Source: Cephalopachus bancanus (Eukaryota; Chordata; Mammalia; Primates; Tarsiidae). From it: 64,000 bases of DNA. The notes under the pieces are model-generated. The model made no database searches, had not been told where the DNA came from, and saw only the letters and a list, made by a program, of their open reading frames with translations. The position numbers and the translations under genes were made by a program. Every line of letters begins with the position of its first letter. The first letter of the stretch is position 1. Shown piece by piece: positions 47,250-57,045 of the stretch. Location: NCBI GenBank assembly GCA_027257055.1, contig JAPVLO010000056.1:4650001-4714000 (forward strand), read 5' to 3'.

Positions 47250-47254
47250 CCAAT
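47250..47254 (+). promoter_or_regulatory. CCAAT box 1
   Basis: GGCCAATCG in plus orientation within the CpG island, 25 bp before a second CCAAT box. Confidence 0.6.
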
Positions 47255-47274
47255 CGCGCGGCTCGTTCAAAGGG

Positions 47275-47282
47275 CCAATCAG
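47275..47282 (+). promoter_or_regulatory. CCAAT box 2 (NF-Y consensus)
   Basis: CCAATCAG exactly matches the NF-Y core. It lies about 100 bp before the likely start region, the usual distance. Confidence 0.7.
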
Positions 47283-47308
47283 GGCGCGTTTTACAGGGGC
47301 CGCGCGGC

Positions 47309-47356
47309 GGGGGGCGGGGCCGCGGGCGGGGCCGCGCGCAGGGCGGGGCGGGGCTG
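47309..47356 (+). promoter_or_regulatory. Cluster of GC boxes (Sp/KLF sites)
   Basis: GGGGCGGGGC at 47311, GGGCGGGGCC at 47324 and GGGCGGGGCGGGGC at 47341, three to four GC boxes between the CCAAT boxes and the presumed start. Confidence 0.75.
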
Positions 47357-47384
47357 CCGCTGCCCGCCGGGGCCGCCCTATCCC

Positions 47385-47459
47385 GGCGCAGTGAGGCTCG
47401 GCGCTGTTACGTGTAGAGTCTTTCTAGCTAAAATGTAAAGTTCAGATTGGACAAATACT
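47385..47459 (+). other. Putative first exon (mostly non-coding) of an unidentified gene
   Basis: The sequence after the GC-box cluster loses GC quickly and meets a strong splice donor, ACT|GTAAGTGA, with GT at 47460-47461. The start near 47380-47400 is inferred from the distance to the CCAAT and GC boxes and is not seen directly. The only ATG is followed at once by TAA (ATGTAA at 47433), so the exon is probably 5' UTR with a minimal start-stop uORF. I do not recognise the gene. Translation would begin in a later exon, probably outside the window. Confidence 0.45.
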
Positions 47460-49520
47460 GTAAGTGACTCTCCTGTCAGTTTCACGTGGGCACCGGGGGC
47501 TTTTGCAGGCGCGCAGGCTGTCAGCGCTCGCGTCCAGGAAGAAGGTTCTCCAACCCGAGAGCACCCTGGGCTTGCGGCCATCCTCCTTTTCCTCCTCCTC
47601 CTCCTCTCCTTCATCCTCCTACCCCCCCTCGTCTTGCCGCTGATATTTCACACCTGCCGGGCCATTGGCTCCCGAGACGTTGTTGAGTTTCCAATGTCCT
47701 CTCCTGGGTGAGGCGTCCGGCCACTCCAGGGAAGGGTCAGCCTTTATTGCATTCCCAGGGTGCCTCCCTACCGTCAATGTCCAGTTAGCTGTATTCAGTT
47801 CCTCGCTTTCTCTCCTTTTAGGGCTTTTCCCCAGGCATTTTTGGAGCCTTTTGATTCAAGTCTGGCTACCTAAGGCATTTTTAGGCCAGTGTTGCTTGTA
47901 GCTTTAAAAGCTTCCAGCAGCTTGTGATAACGTTTGAAACGCAAGTTTAGAAGAGATAATGCTGTTTGGGTGCAGTTATCCTGAGTAGGAACGGCCTAGG
48001 GGTGTCTTACAGTTTTTATTAATTTCTCTTTTATTTAAGGATAGGCAGGATGCGAAATGGTTAATTTCCGTGATCATTGACTATTGTCCATTAAAGCACT
48101 TCTTAGATTTTAACACAAATTTCTTCCCTTAAGTAATGGGTCAGTCATGATCGAGATATGAAGGCGGTGCCATCCTTAGGCTAATTGTTTTGAAATTTGA
48201 GATCAGGAGTGGCCATGTGATTATACTTTTGAATTGCAAATCAGTAAGAAAGAAGGAAAGTTTTGTGGCTGTCATTTAAGTGGTAGAGTTTTGCTTTCTT
48301 TTGTTTTTGCTTACTTCTCCGCTTTCCCATGATCCACCAAATGTATATATCCTGATAGTTTCCTTTTTAACTTGTCTTCTGGGAGTCTCCAGTTAATGTG
48401 ACCCTCACACTTGGCTCTTGACCTGATGGCCACTGGCCTGGATCCTGGAGGACCTCCTAGTGAGAGGCCCAGAGCATTGCTATTAAGGATGACTGGGAGA
48501 ACACATCATAGGGGGTGAGCTGGACACAGAGATAAATTTTGAGGGGGAGGGACATTGGAACCTCCCTGACTGGATTTGGAAGTCAAAACATGTGTATTGG
48601 AAGAGTATCCCAGAGAGTGGGGAACTATACCCTTTTGGATGAAATTAAGAAGTTTACTGGGAGGAGCCCGGGCCTTCCAGGCTGTGTTAATTTTTGCTCT
48701 GGGCCTTGTCTTTTTCTGGAATTTTTATAGTGGAGGGATGTAGAATCAGTTCAGGTGGTATAAGAGATCATCCACATCAGTTCTTCAGTAATTCATTTGT
48801 TCACTCATCTTGTGCACATACTGTGAAAGGAAAGATGAGTAAGACATGGTCTCTGCTTTTACGCTTTCATCCTGTTTGCTTCAATCCAGTTTGTAGGAGA
48901 TTGATTATATGAGAGTGAGATTAGTGCTGTGGCAAGGTGTGCAGAAGTGTCTCAGGAGTTGAGAGATGGGCAAATGGCCCAATATGGGACATGAGGAAGA
49001 CTTCCGAGAGGAGATCATACTTGAACTGAGTTCCATAGCCTGCACTTGAATGGGCTGGAGAAAGGAAGGGGATTATGTGAGTTGGGGACAGCATTTGCAC
49101 ACTACAGAAGCATGGCACATGGTGGATTGGTTTGGCTGGGCAGGAGAGGTTGAGGTGGGTAATCACCAGATAGGAGGCTGAGGAGGTTTGAAAGGGCCGT
49201 ATTAGAAAGGGTCTGGTGAATCATCTTGAGGGAGATTGAAATATATCTCCAGGACAACCAGTGATACTCTCAGACTTACATCTTAGACTTATGTTTAGGA
49301 AGTTAATTTTGGCTGCAGGGTAGAGAATGAGTTGGGATGGTGAAGTCTGGAGAGAAACTTTTGAAGCAATACAAGTGAGAGGTAGGTTAGGGTAATAGGA
49401 CAGGGATGAAAAGAGATTAGGAAAGTAGAATGGTTAGGAATTAATTCCTGATTGAATGTAGGAGATGAAGAAGGAATGTAGTCAAGGTACCATGGGGATC
49501 TAGAAGGCATTCTCAGATGG
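47460..49520. other. Presumed first-intron sequence, unique
   Basis: CCT-rich patch at 47583-47628 (TCCTCCTCCTCCTCTCC). Otherwise unique text without recognised exons. Frames at 47665-47901, 48539-48912 and 49295-49510 have no domain. Confidence 0.4.
47583..47628. repeat. (CCT)n-rich tract
   Basis: Pyrimidine-only run of CTT/CCT units directly downstream of the CpG island. Confidence 0.85.
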
Positions 49521-49524
49521 GATA

Positions 49525-49928
49525 TTTTGTAGCAGCTTTATTGAGAAATAATTACCATATAATAAACTGTACACTTTTAAGGTGTATACTTGGAGAGGTT
49601 TTGTTCATGTCATAGTATCTTTGTTCATTTGAAAACATGAAGTTTTCTTCTATTGAGTTTTGAAAGGTCTTTATTCTCATTATAAGTTCTTTATCACATG
49701 TGATTTGCAAATATTTTCTCCTATTTTGATGCTTGTGTTTTCATTTTCTTTTGAAAGCAGAGTTCTTAATTTTGATGAAGTCTAACTTATCAATTTTTAA
49801 TTTTGATGAATTCAGTTTTAGAAATTTGATTTTTTATGGATCGTGCTTTCTGTATTGTATCTAAGAAACCTTTACACAACCTTAGGTTTCAAATATTTTC
49901 TCCTATTTTTTAAAAAATAAGTTTCATT
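49525..49928 (-). mobile_element. Old L1, antisense, first segment
   Basis: GCAGCTTTATTGAGAAATAA, TATAATAAACTGTACACTTT, TTTATCACATGTGATTTGCA, TTTTGATGAAGTCTAACTTA are the antisense old L1 3' region. It continues after the Alu at 50361. Confidence 0.7.
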
Positions 49929-50020
49929 GCCAGGCACAGTGGCTCATGCCTGTGATTCCAGCACTTTGGGAGGCTGAGGCGGGAGGATTGCTTGAGCCCA
50001 GGAGTTCAAGACCAGCCTGG
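49929..50020 (+). mobile_element. Alu, left part (interrupted)
   Basis: GCCAGGCACAGTGGCTCATG to AAGACCAGCCTGG. Instead of continuing 'gcaacatagtgagacc' the text changes to L1. TSD AAGTTTCAT at 49919-49927 and 50361-50369 encloses both Alu parts and the insert. Confidence 0.9.
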
Positions 50021-50167
50021 AGTTGGAGTTGTATCGAATATATGCATTAATTTGAGGAAGAACTGATGTATTAAATATTGAGTCTTCTCACCCATAGACA
50101 CAGTATTGCTGTCATTTATTTAAGTTTTCCTTAATTTCCCTAGGCAAAGTTTCATAGCTCTCAACTA
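50021..50167 (-). repeat. 147-bp L1 segment lodged inside the Alu
   Basis: Aligns almost without gaps to 50838-50982 (antisense old L1), about four fifths identical by eye. Shared blocks include GAGTCTTCT, TCATTTATTTAA, CCTTAATTTCCCTAGGCAAA and TTTCATAGCTCT. It is out of order relative to the surrounding L1, so it is not simply host L1 left between two Alus. Confidence 0.88.
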
Positions 50168-50360
50168 GAGAGACCTTGTCTCTACAAAAAAATAAAAATT
50201 AGCTACGTGTGGTGGCATGTACCTGTAGTCCCAGCTTCAAGGGAGGCTGAGGAGGGAGGATCACCTGAGCACAGGCGTCCGAGGCTGCAATGAGTTGTGA
50301 TTGTGCTACTGCACTTCAGTCTGGGTGACAAAAGTGAGACCCTGACTCAAAAAAAAAATC
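50168..50360 (+). mobile_element. Alu, right part
   Basis: Resumes at GAGACCTTGTCTCTACAAAA, right arm ATTAGCTACGTGTGGTGGCA, and ends in an A10 tail. Confidence 0.9.
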
Positions 50361-51129
50361 AAGTTTCATGATTTTTTGTTTTAAATTAAACCTATGATCA
50401 ATTTTAAGTTAATTTTTAATATATGTTGTGAAATATGGAACAATTTTGTTTTGCATATGGGTATCTAGTTGTTCCAGCACCAGTTGCTGAAAAGCCTATT
50501 TTTTCTCCATTGAATTGCCTTTGCACCTTTGTTCAAACGTCAGTTTGCCATATATGTGTGGACTCATTTTTGTATGCTTTATTTTGTTCCATTGATCGCT
50601 TTGTCTATTTTAATGCCAATACCATATAGTTTGATGTGGTTATAGCTTTGTAATTACGGAAATCAGCAAGTAAAGGCCTTCAACTTTGTTCTTTTTAACA
50701 TTTGTTTTGGTTATTCTAAACCCTTTCTGTTTCCATATGAATTTCATAATTTTATAATTTATAAATGTAATTTGTAATTTGCCATATAATTTTATAATCA
50801 GTTTGTCCATTTCAAAATAAAGACCTGCTTAGATTTTAATTGGAATTGTATTTAGTATATACATGAACTTGAGGGAGACTTGACATCTTAAATACTGAGT
50901 CTTCTGACCCATGAACACAATATATCTGTTCATTTATTTAAATCTTCCTTAATTTCCCTAGGCAAAATTTCATAGCTCTGAATGTATAGGGCTTATACAT
51001 TTTTGTCAGATTATCTGTAGGTATTTTCTATTTTTGATGCTATTGTAAGTGGTATTGTCTTTTAAAATTTTAATTTCTAATTGTTTGTTGCTACTTGTAT
51101 ATTGATCATGTATCCTGCAATCTTGCTAA

Positions 51130-51139
51130 ACTACTTATT
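51130..51139. repeat. TSD (left) of 5S pseudogene
   Basis: ACTACTTATT, repeated at 51247-51256. Confidence 0.75.
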
Positions 51140-51150
51140 CTCGCATTCAG

Positions 51151-51248
51151 TTACTAACCAGGCCCAGCCCTACTTAGCTCCTAAGATCAGATGAGATAGG
51201 ACATGTTCAGGATGGTATGGGCGCATTCAGGATGGTATGGCCCTAGAC
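51151..51248 (-). pseudogene. RNA5SP: 5S rRNA pseudogene, antisense, truncated
   Basis: The plus strand reads TACTAACCAGGCCCAGCCCT, ACTTAGCTCCTAAGATCAGA, TGAGATAGG, then GGTATGGCCCTAGAC. This is the reverse complement of the 5' two thirds of 5S rRNA (normally gtctacggccatacc ... ctgatctcggaagctaagcagggtcgggcctggttagta). The 3' third is absent. A 20-bp stretch (TTCAGGATGGTATGG with flanks) is tandemly duplicated at 51205-51240. It sits in antisense L1 between 10-bp direct repeats, as expected for L1-mediated retroposition. An 11-bp stretch of unknown origin (TCGCATTCAGT) lies between the left TSD and the 5S homology. Non-functional. Confidence 0.93.
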
Positions 51249-51256
51249 TACTTATT
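51247..51256. repeat. TSD (right) of 5S pseudogene
   Basis: ACTACTTATT, partner of 51130-51139. It overlaps the last two bases of the 5S match. Confidence 0.75.
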
Positions 51257-52089
51257 AGTTCTAATTGCTTTTTTTTTAAAAAGCCATCAGATTTTCTATG
51301 TAGGTGATCCTGTCATCTGTGAATAAAGATAGTTTTACTTCCTTTCCAATGAGGATGACTTTTATCTTTCTTGCTGTAATGCACTGGCTAGAACCATATC
51401 TTTGCATAGAAGTGATGGACAGCTAATATCATGTCTTATTCCTGATCTGTGGGAGAAGCATTCATTTTTGTCACTAAATATGGTCTGTCACGTTAATTGT
51501 ATATTTTTTGTAGAAGCCCTTTATCAGGTTTAGGAAGTTTCATTGTATTCCTACTTTGCTTAGAGTTTGTTTTTGTTTGTTTTTTTTAAAGGAATAACAG
51601 ATGTTATATTTTGTCAGTTTGTTTTTTTGTAACTGTTGTGATCATATTTTTAAAAAAGACTTTTAATATGGTGAATTATATTCATTGCTTTTTTTGGGCA
51701 ATGTTTAGCTTTACATTCATAAGATAAAACCTATTGGTAAAGACATATTCTTTTTATATATTGTTGGATTCTAATTGTTAAAAATTTTAAGAATTTTTGC
51801 ATCCTTATGATGGATATTGATCTATAGTTTTCTTTCCTTATATTAAGTTTTGTTATCTGGGTAAATCTGACCTCACAGAATGAGTTGTAAAGTATTTTTT
51901 CCTCTTCGCGTTTTCTGGAAAAGCCTATGTAGAATTGGTATTATTTTTTCTTTAAATGAATTCCTTAAATGTAGAATTCATTAACGAAGCCATCTGGGCC
52001 TGGAATAGTAGTTGTTATTTTGTGTGGTTGTGAGAGAGGAGTTTAAATACAAAGTCATTTGATTAAATATATACAATACTGTTCAGTTT

Positions 52090-53110
52090 ATCCACTTCAT
52101 TTTTTCTCCAGCTTTATTGAAGCATGTTTGGCAAGTAAAAATTGTATATATAAGGTATGTAATATGATGCTTTGATATACATTTACATTGTGAAATGAGT
52201 ACCATAATCATACCCATTTAAAAAAATTGGGTTCCTTATTTATGTTGTTATTCAGTTGTATATTTTCAGATTTTAAACCCTTATTGGATATATGGTTTAC
52301 AGATATTTTCTGCCATTTTATAGATTGCCTTTTCATTTTGTTGTTTGTTTCCTTTACTGTGCTACTACAGCTGCTTTGATGTAGTCTCACTTGTTTATTG
52401 CTTTTGTTGCTGTGCTTTGTTTTTGTTGCCTGTGCTTTGGATGTTATATCCAGAAAAATAATTGTGAAGACCAACGGCAAGGAATTTTCATCTTTGTTTC
52501 TTCTAGAAGTTTGAAGGTTTAAGGTCTTATATTTATGTCTTTAGTCCATTTTTGAGTTGATTTTTGTTTATAGTGTAAGGTAAGGGACCAATTTCATTCT
52601 TTTGCATATGGATATCCAGTTTTCCCAATGTAATTTATTAAAAAGACTGTCTTTTTCCCTTTGTGAATTCTTGATGCCTTTGTTGAAGATTAATTGATTG
52701 TTTATGTGTGGTTTATTTCTGGGTTCTCTATTGGTTACATTAACATATATGTCTTGCTTTTAATGCCAGTACCATATTGGTGTGATTACTATGCCTTTGT
52801 AATATAATTTGAAATTGAGAAGTGTGATGTCTTTAGCTTTGTTTTTCTTTCTCAAGATTGCTTTAGCTGTTTGCAGTGTTTTGGGGTTCCATATGAATTT
52901 TAGGATTGTTTTTCTATTTCTGTGAAAAATGGCATTGATATTTTGATAGGTTTTGCATTGATTCTGCAGATCACTTTGGGTAGTATGGACATTTTAGCAA
53001 TATTATTTCTACCAATCCATGAACACAGGATATCTTTCAACATTTATTTGTGTCTTCTTCATTTTTGTGTGTGAATGTTTTATAGTTTTCACCTCTTTGG
53101 TAAATCCATT
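52090..53110 (-). mobile_element. Second old L1, antisense, segment 1
   Basis: Starts with CTTTATTGAAGCATGTTTGG (3' UTR antisense). The ORF2 antisense follows: TTGCATATGGATATCCAGTT, TTCCCAATGTAATTTATTAA, TCTGGGTTCTCTATTGGTTA, TTTGATAGGTTTTGCATTGA. Confidence 0.8.
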
Positions 53111-53368
53111 TTTTTTTTCTTTTTGAATTGGAGTCTCACTCTGTCACCCAGGCTGAAGTGCAGTGGCACACTCATGGCCACCCCAGTGTCAACCTGCTGG
53201 GCTCCGGAGATCCTTCTGCCTCAGCCTTCCAAGTAGCCAGAACTACAGGTGCGTGCTACTACACCCAGCTAATTTTTTTATTTATTGTAGAGATGCGGGC
53301 TCAGGCACTCCTCTTGCCTTGGCCTCCCAAAGTGCTGGGATTACAGGCTGAGCTACTGAGCCCAGCCT
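53111..53368 (-). mobile_element. Alu, antisense
   Basis: T-rich start, GAATTGGAGTCTCACTCTGT, GTTTTTTTATTTATTGTAGAG-like linker, then GGATTACAGGCTGAGCTACT, GAGCCCAGCC. Shortened in its left arm (GAGATGCGGGCTCAGGC skips about 25 bp). It splits the L1. Confidence 0.92.
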
Positions 53369-54330
53369 TTCTTACGTATTTTTGATGCTATTGTAAGTGG
53401 GATTGTTTTCTTAATTTCTTTTAAGGATAGTACATTGTTAGTGAATAGAATAGAAACACAGCTGATTTTTGTAATTAAATTTGTGTTCTACAATTTTTCT
53501 GAATTTGTTTATTAATTGTGACTGTTTTTGGTGGAAACTTTGGGTGTTTTTTCATATATAAGATCATATAATCTGCAAATAGTTTTACTCTCTTTTTTTC
53601 CAGTTTGGCTGCCTTTCACTTATTTTCCTTGTGCAATTGCTCTAGCTAAGACTTCCAGTACTGTGTTGAATAGAAGTGGCATAAGTGAGCATCCTTATCT
53701 TGTTTCTGATCTTTAAGGAAAAGCTTTCAACTTTTTACCACTGAGTATGTTGTTGGCTGTAGGCTTGTGATATATGATCTCTTTAATGTTGAGAGGCATT
53801 CCTTCTAATTCTAATTCATTGAGGGTTTTTATCTTGAAAGTGTGTTAAATTTTGTTAGATGCATTTGCTGAATATATTGAAATGATCATATGATTTTTAC
53901 CCTTTATTCTGTTAATGTAGTGTATCACATCTATTGATTTGCACATTTTAAACTATCCTTGCCTTACAAGGATACTTGCTTGATTATGGTAAATTATCTT
54001 TTTCACGTGCTGTTCAATTTGGTTTGCTACTATTTTACTGGAGATTTTTGTATCTATGTTCATAGTGGATATTGGCTTGTAATTTTCTTTTTTCTGTAAT
54101 GTTCTTTTCTGGCTTTGGTATCAGGGTAATGCTGGCTTTGAAAAATGAATTTGGAAGTATTCCTTCTCAGTTTTTTGTATGAGTGTGAGAAGGATTTTTT
54201 TCTTCTGTAGATGTTTGGTATAATTTGTATTGTACCAAATGTCCTATGAGTTATGAGGTTTTCTACTCTGGCTGGTGTGATTGAGACTATTCTGTGTGAT
54301 GCTCTATTTGATTGTTTACTGATTGTTCAC
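53369..54330 (-). mobile_element. Second old L1, antisense, segment 2
   Basis: Continues from 53110: TTTTTGATGCTATTGTAAGT, GGGATTGTTTTCTTAATTTC, TAGCTAAGACTTCCAGTACT, AGAAGTGGCATAAGTGAGCA, TCCTTATCTTGTTTCTGATC, antisense ORF2 reverse transcriptase region. Confidence 0.85.
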
Positions 54331-54700
54331 TCTAATTTTTTTCATGCTTCTGCCTCAGTTAGTTTCTACACATGGAAGCAGTGATGAGTTCTCTCCTGAA
54401 TACTTCAGGAGTAGCCTTTGAAATTCTATGGAACTCTCCCTCTGTGCAGCTTTCTTCTCTCTTGTATCATGCCCCAACATTGTAGTCTTTTTGTTTTCCA
54501 TAGACTACTAGCTCTGATTCCTCAACTTAGGGAGACTTCTGGTTTGGCCTGTATTTCTCCTTCCTGTGCTATGATCTGCAGACATTTCCCAGGCATTAAA
54601 CTTGAGCAGTTGCCAGACTTATCCCATTTTTTCTCCATCTTTCTGTGATTACTGTACTCTGTTGCCTGATGTCTAATGTTCTGAAAACCTTGGTTTCCTA
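54331..54700. other. Unique or unassigned sequence
   Basis: No confident repeat or exon. It could be a worn L1 5' part. Confidence 0.35.
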
Positions 54701-54702
54701 TA

Positions 54703-55281
54703 CTATGGGGGACCCCGATAACCCAGAATTATCTTTTGGAGGGCAGGCCCCTTGCAGTCCAGGCTTCTCTACTAGGTAAGTGTTATAGGAACCCATTGGC
54801 ACCAGTGTATAGTGTTGTTGTGAAAGACTGAGTTTGGCATTGGTGAAATTTTTCTTGGAGATTCTTTCAACACATTTGCCCACTTCATGCTGGGTTATTT
54901 ACGAGTATACACAACACGCTAAACCTTCAGGAGTTTTTGACCAAAAATGGCATGACCTCCATGCCCTACCCTTCCCACTCATTTGATCCTGCCCTGAGTG
55001 ACTTTTTTTTGTTTCCCTGGATGAAAAAAGTCCTCAAAGGAAAATATTTTGCTGATGTGTAAGAGGTGAAACAACAACAACAAAAAAATGGCAGAAGCAC
55101 TAAAAGGCATCAAAATTGACAAGTTCAGAAACTGTTTTGAGCAGTGGATAAAGCATCTTGATAGGCGTATTACATCAAATGGAGAGTACTTTGAAGGTGA
55201 CTAAAGTTTAAACATGCAAGAATAAACACACACTTTTTAAATAAATAAATTCTGAGTTTTTTTGGGGGGGGTCCCACCTTG
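54703..55281 (+). mobile_element. Mariner deletion derivative, copy 4
   Basis: Best-delimited copy: TA at 54701-54702, left terminal repeat CTATGGGGGACCCCGATAAC, right terminal repeat AATTCTGAGTTTTTTTGGGG then GTCCCACCTTG, TA at 55282-55283. The interior matches copies 1-3: leader with ACCAAAAATGGCATGACCTC, third-Asp block, KKVLKGKYFADV, EQWIKHLDRRITSNGEYFEGD-like end (parts, with stops). Length 579 bp against about 1.3 kb for an intact mariner, so over half is deleted. Confidence 0.95.
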
Positions 55282-55400
55282 TATTTTCTCCATTTTTTGT
55301 TTCCTTCTTTTGGAGGAGGGGGTAAATATGGTTTCTGTTCTTGCATCTTGGCTGGAAGTAGAAACCTTCAACTAGAATTTTTGAAGAAAATATAGAGAAG

Positions 55401-55694
55401 AGCCGGGCTCGGTGGCTCAGCCTGTAATCCCGCGCTTTGGGAGCCTGAGGTGAGTGAATTGCCTGAGCCTGCGGGTTCGAGACCCGCCTGGCCAACTTGA
55501 CGAGACCTCATCTCTACAATAAATAAAAAAATTAGTCGGGCGTGGTAGCGCGTGCCTGTAGTTCCAGCTACTCGCAAGGCTGAGACAGAAGGATCGCCAG
55601 AGTCCAGCAGGTCGAGGCTGCGGTGGCCGGGAGTGGCCACTGCACTCCATTCTGGGCGACAGAGTGTGACTCCAACTCAAAAAAAAAAAAAAAA
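55401..55694 (+). mobile_element. Young non-human-type Alu
   Basis: Best copy of the local subfamily: AGCCGGGCTCGGTGGCTCAG start, GCGGGTTCGAGACCCGCCTG (good B box), linker ACAATAAATAAAAAAATTAG, right arm with GGTCGAGGCTGCGGTGGCCG, end TGACTCCAACTC then A tail. 18-bp TSD GAAGAAAATATAGAGAAG (55383-55400) against 55695-55712, one mismatch. Many CpGs survive, so it is recent. Confidence 0.97.
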
Positions 55695-55712
55695 GAAGAA
55701 AATATAAAGAAG

Positions 55713-56890
55713 AGACTATTTGAGGATGTAAGGAAAGGATTTTGTGCTACCCAGGCTAATTAAGAGGAACTTCTACCGTTTCAGGCCTGTAATGGCAGGA
55801 TGAAAGGAGTATATCAGAAAGAAACACAAGGTACATTCAAATTAGGATAATTTTCACTAAAGGAAATATTCAGAAAGGGGAGGGTAACCTTAATGTCTGG
55901 GACTCATAACACTAAGATTGTTGTATCTCTAGGCCTGAAGGGGCAAGGGAGGAATGGTTGCCAGAATCCAAAAGAAGAATGGGGATGTCTGCTTTGAGAG
56001 GGTCTATTATCTTAAGAGGTGCAGCTGGTCCAAGGTAACTCTTCAGGAAGGGAGCCCTGGCTTTCCTCTCCTCCTTCCTTTGAGGCTTCTGCTAGGACTC
56101 TCCATTTCTCAAACCCAATTAGGAGAACGAAGGGTTGGAGAGTCTTGGGAGGTACAGGCTGTTGTCCCCAGAACACAAAGCAGGCAGAGGAATTGGAGAG
56201 TGGATATGTAGTGGAGAAGTTGGGGCAAACTGAGAATAACCTGAACAAAGAATCAGTGGTAACTTCCAGATTCCTGGGTACAGTATCAGAGTGGATGGTG
56301 GTGCTACTAACTGACTTAGGGAGGGAAGAACAAATAGTATGTTTGGAGAGATGTAGGTTTGATGTCTGAAGGAGAATGATTATATTTCCTTCCCAGACTA
56401 GCATACTTTTCTCTAGAAGTGCCTGTAATTTTTTCTTAATCATCTTAAATTATTTATTAAATGGATGGCGCAATGAAGCAGAGTTTATATAGCAAGTACC
56501 TATATACTGATGTATGTGCGGGGTGGGTTTAGAGAGGATGTGAAAATCATTCAGGGTAAATACGTTACCAGTCCCAGGGCCATCTATGTTTGGGGCTGAA
56601 CTACAATGAAAGCTGTTGCAGACCAGGCTGAGAGCTGAGTAGCTTGGATTCTGCTAACCTAGCCATGGGAGAGAGATTAAGAAAAGACTCAGTTATTGAT
56701 TAGATACTGGGGAAAGAAAGTAAAAAAGAAGGCAAAGTTTAGAAAAATCAATAATGATTTTGTCAGGTCAAACTCAATCTAGTTTACCAAATCTGGGATT
56801 GTAGAATTATGTGGTAACATTAATGTTAAAATAAAGCTTCTGTTACAATTTTTTAAAATTACCATGACACAGAGAGAGTACAGGATTGAA
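55713..56890. other. Unique sequence
   Basis: Overlapping frames on both strands at 55954-56443 (up to 143 codons). They lack domains, and the two strands mirror each other as expected by chance in a stop-poor stretch. Confidence 0.45.
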
Positions 56891-57045
56891 ATGCTTCTCT
56901 TGCTATTCTCTGTGTCCTTGGATAGGTGGCCTAACTGCTTAGAACCTCAGTTTCCCATCTGTAAGTTGTAGGAAGGATTAGCAAAGCCATCCACTAAGTC
57001 ACTGGTATCCTGATAGGCACAGAGTAAATGTCCATAAGAAATTCA
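56891..57045 (-). repeat. MIR SINE, antisense
   Basis: CTCTGTGTCCTTGGATAGGT, CTTAGAACCTCAGTTTCCCA, TCTGTAAGTTGTAGGAAGGA, GATAGGCACAGAGTAAATGT in antisense MIR order. Confidence 0.7.

Larger units (their letters stand above)
47090..47560. promoter_or_regulatory. CpG-island promoter
   Basis: GC content and CpG density jump here and nowhere else in the window, with many intact CGCG and GCGGG motifs from 47221 to 47400. No Alu or other CpG-rich repeat explains it. The island lies between AT-rich flanks, typical of a housekeeping-type promoter. Plus-strand CCAAT boxes, GC boxes and a downstream splice donor favour rightward transcription. Island promoters are often bidirectional, so a divergent leftward transcript cannot be excluded. 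Gene identity unknown. Confidence 0.85.
50361..51990 (-). mobile_element. Old L1, antisense, second segment
   Basis: TTGCATATGGGTATCTAGTT, CCATTGATCGCTTTGTCTAT, GTAATTACGGAAATCAGCAA, CCTGCAATCTTGCTAAACTA, GAATGAGTTGTAAAGTATTT are antisense ORF2 of an old L1. Interrupted at 51130-51256 by a 5S rRNA pseudogene. Confidence 0.8.

Noticed and set aside
47163..47438. Gly/Arg/Ala-rich frame in the CpG island
   Set aside because: It reflects GC composition. It covers the CCAAT and GC boxes and crosses the presumed start site and first exon, and has no domain.
47378..47614. Minus-strand frame starting MKERRRRRKRR
   Set aside because: The Arg/Lys run is the reverse of the CCT-rich tract, and no known protein is recognised.
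55954..56443. Frames of 85-143 codons on both strands
   Set aside because: A stop-poor stretch with mirrored frames. No domain, signal or splice evidence.
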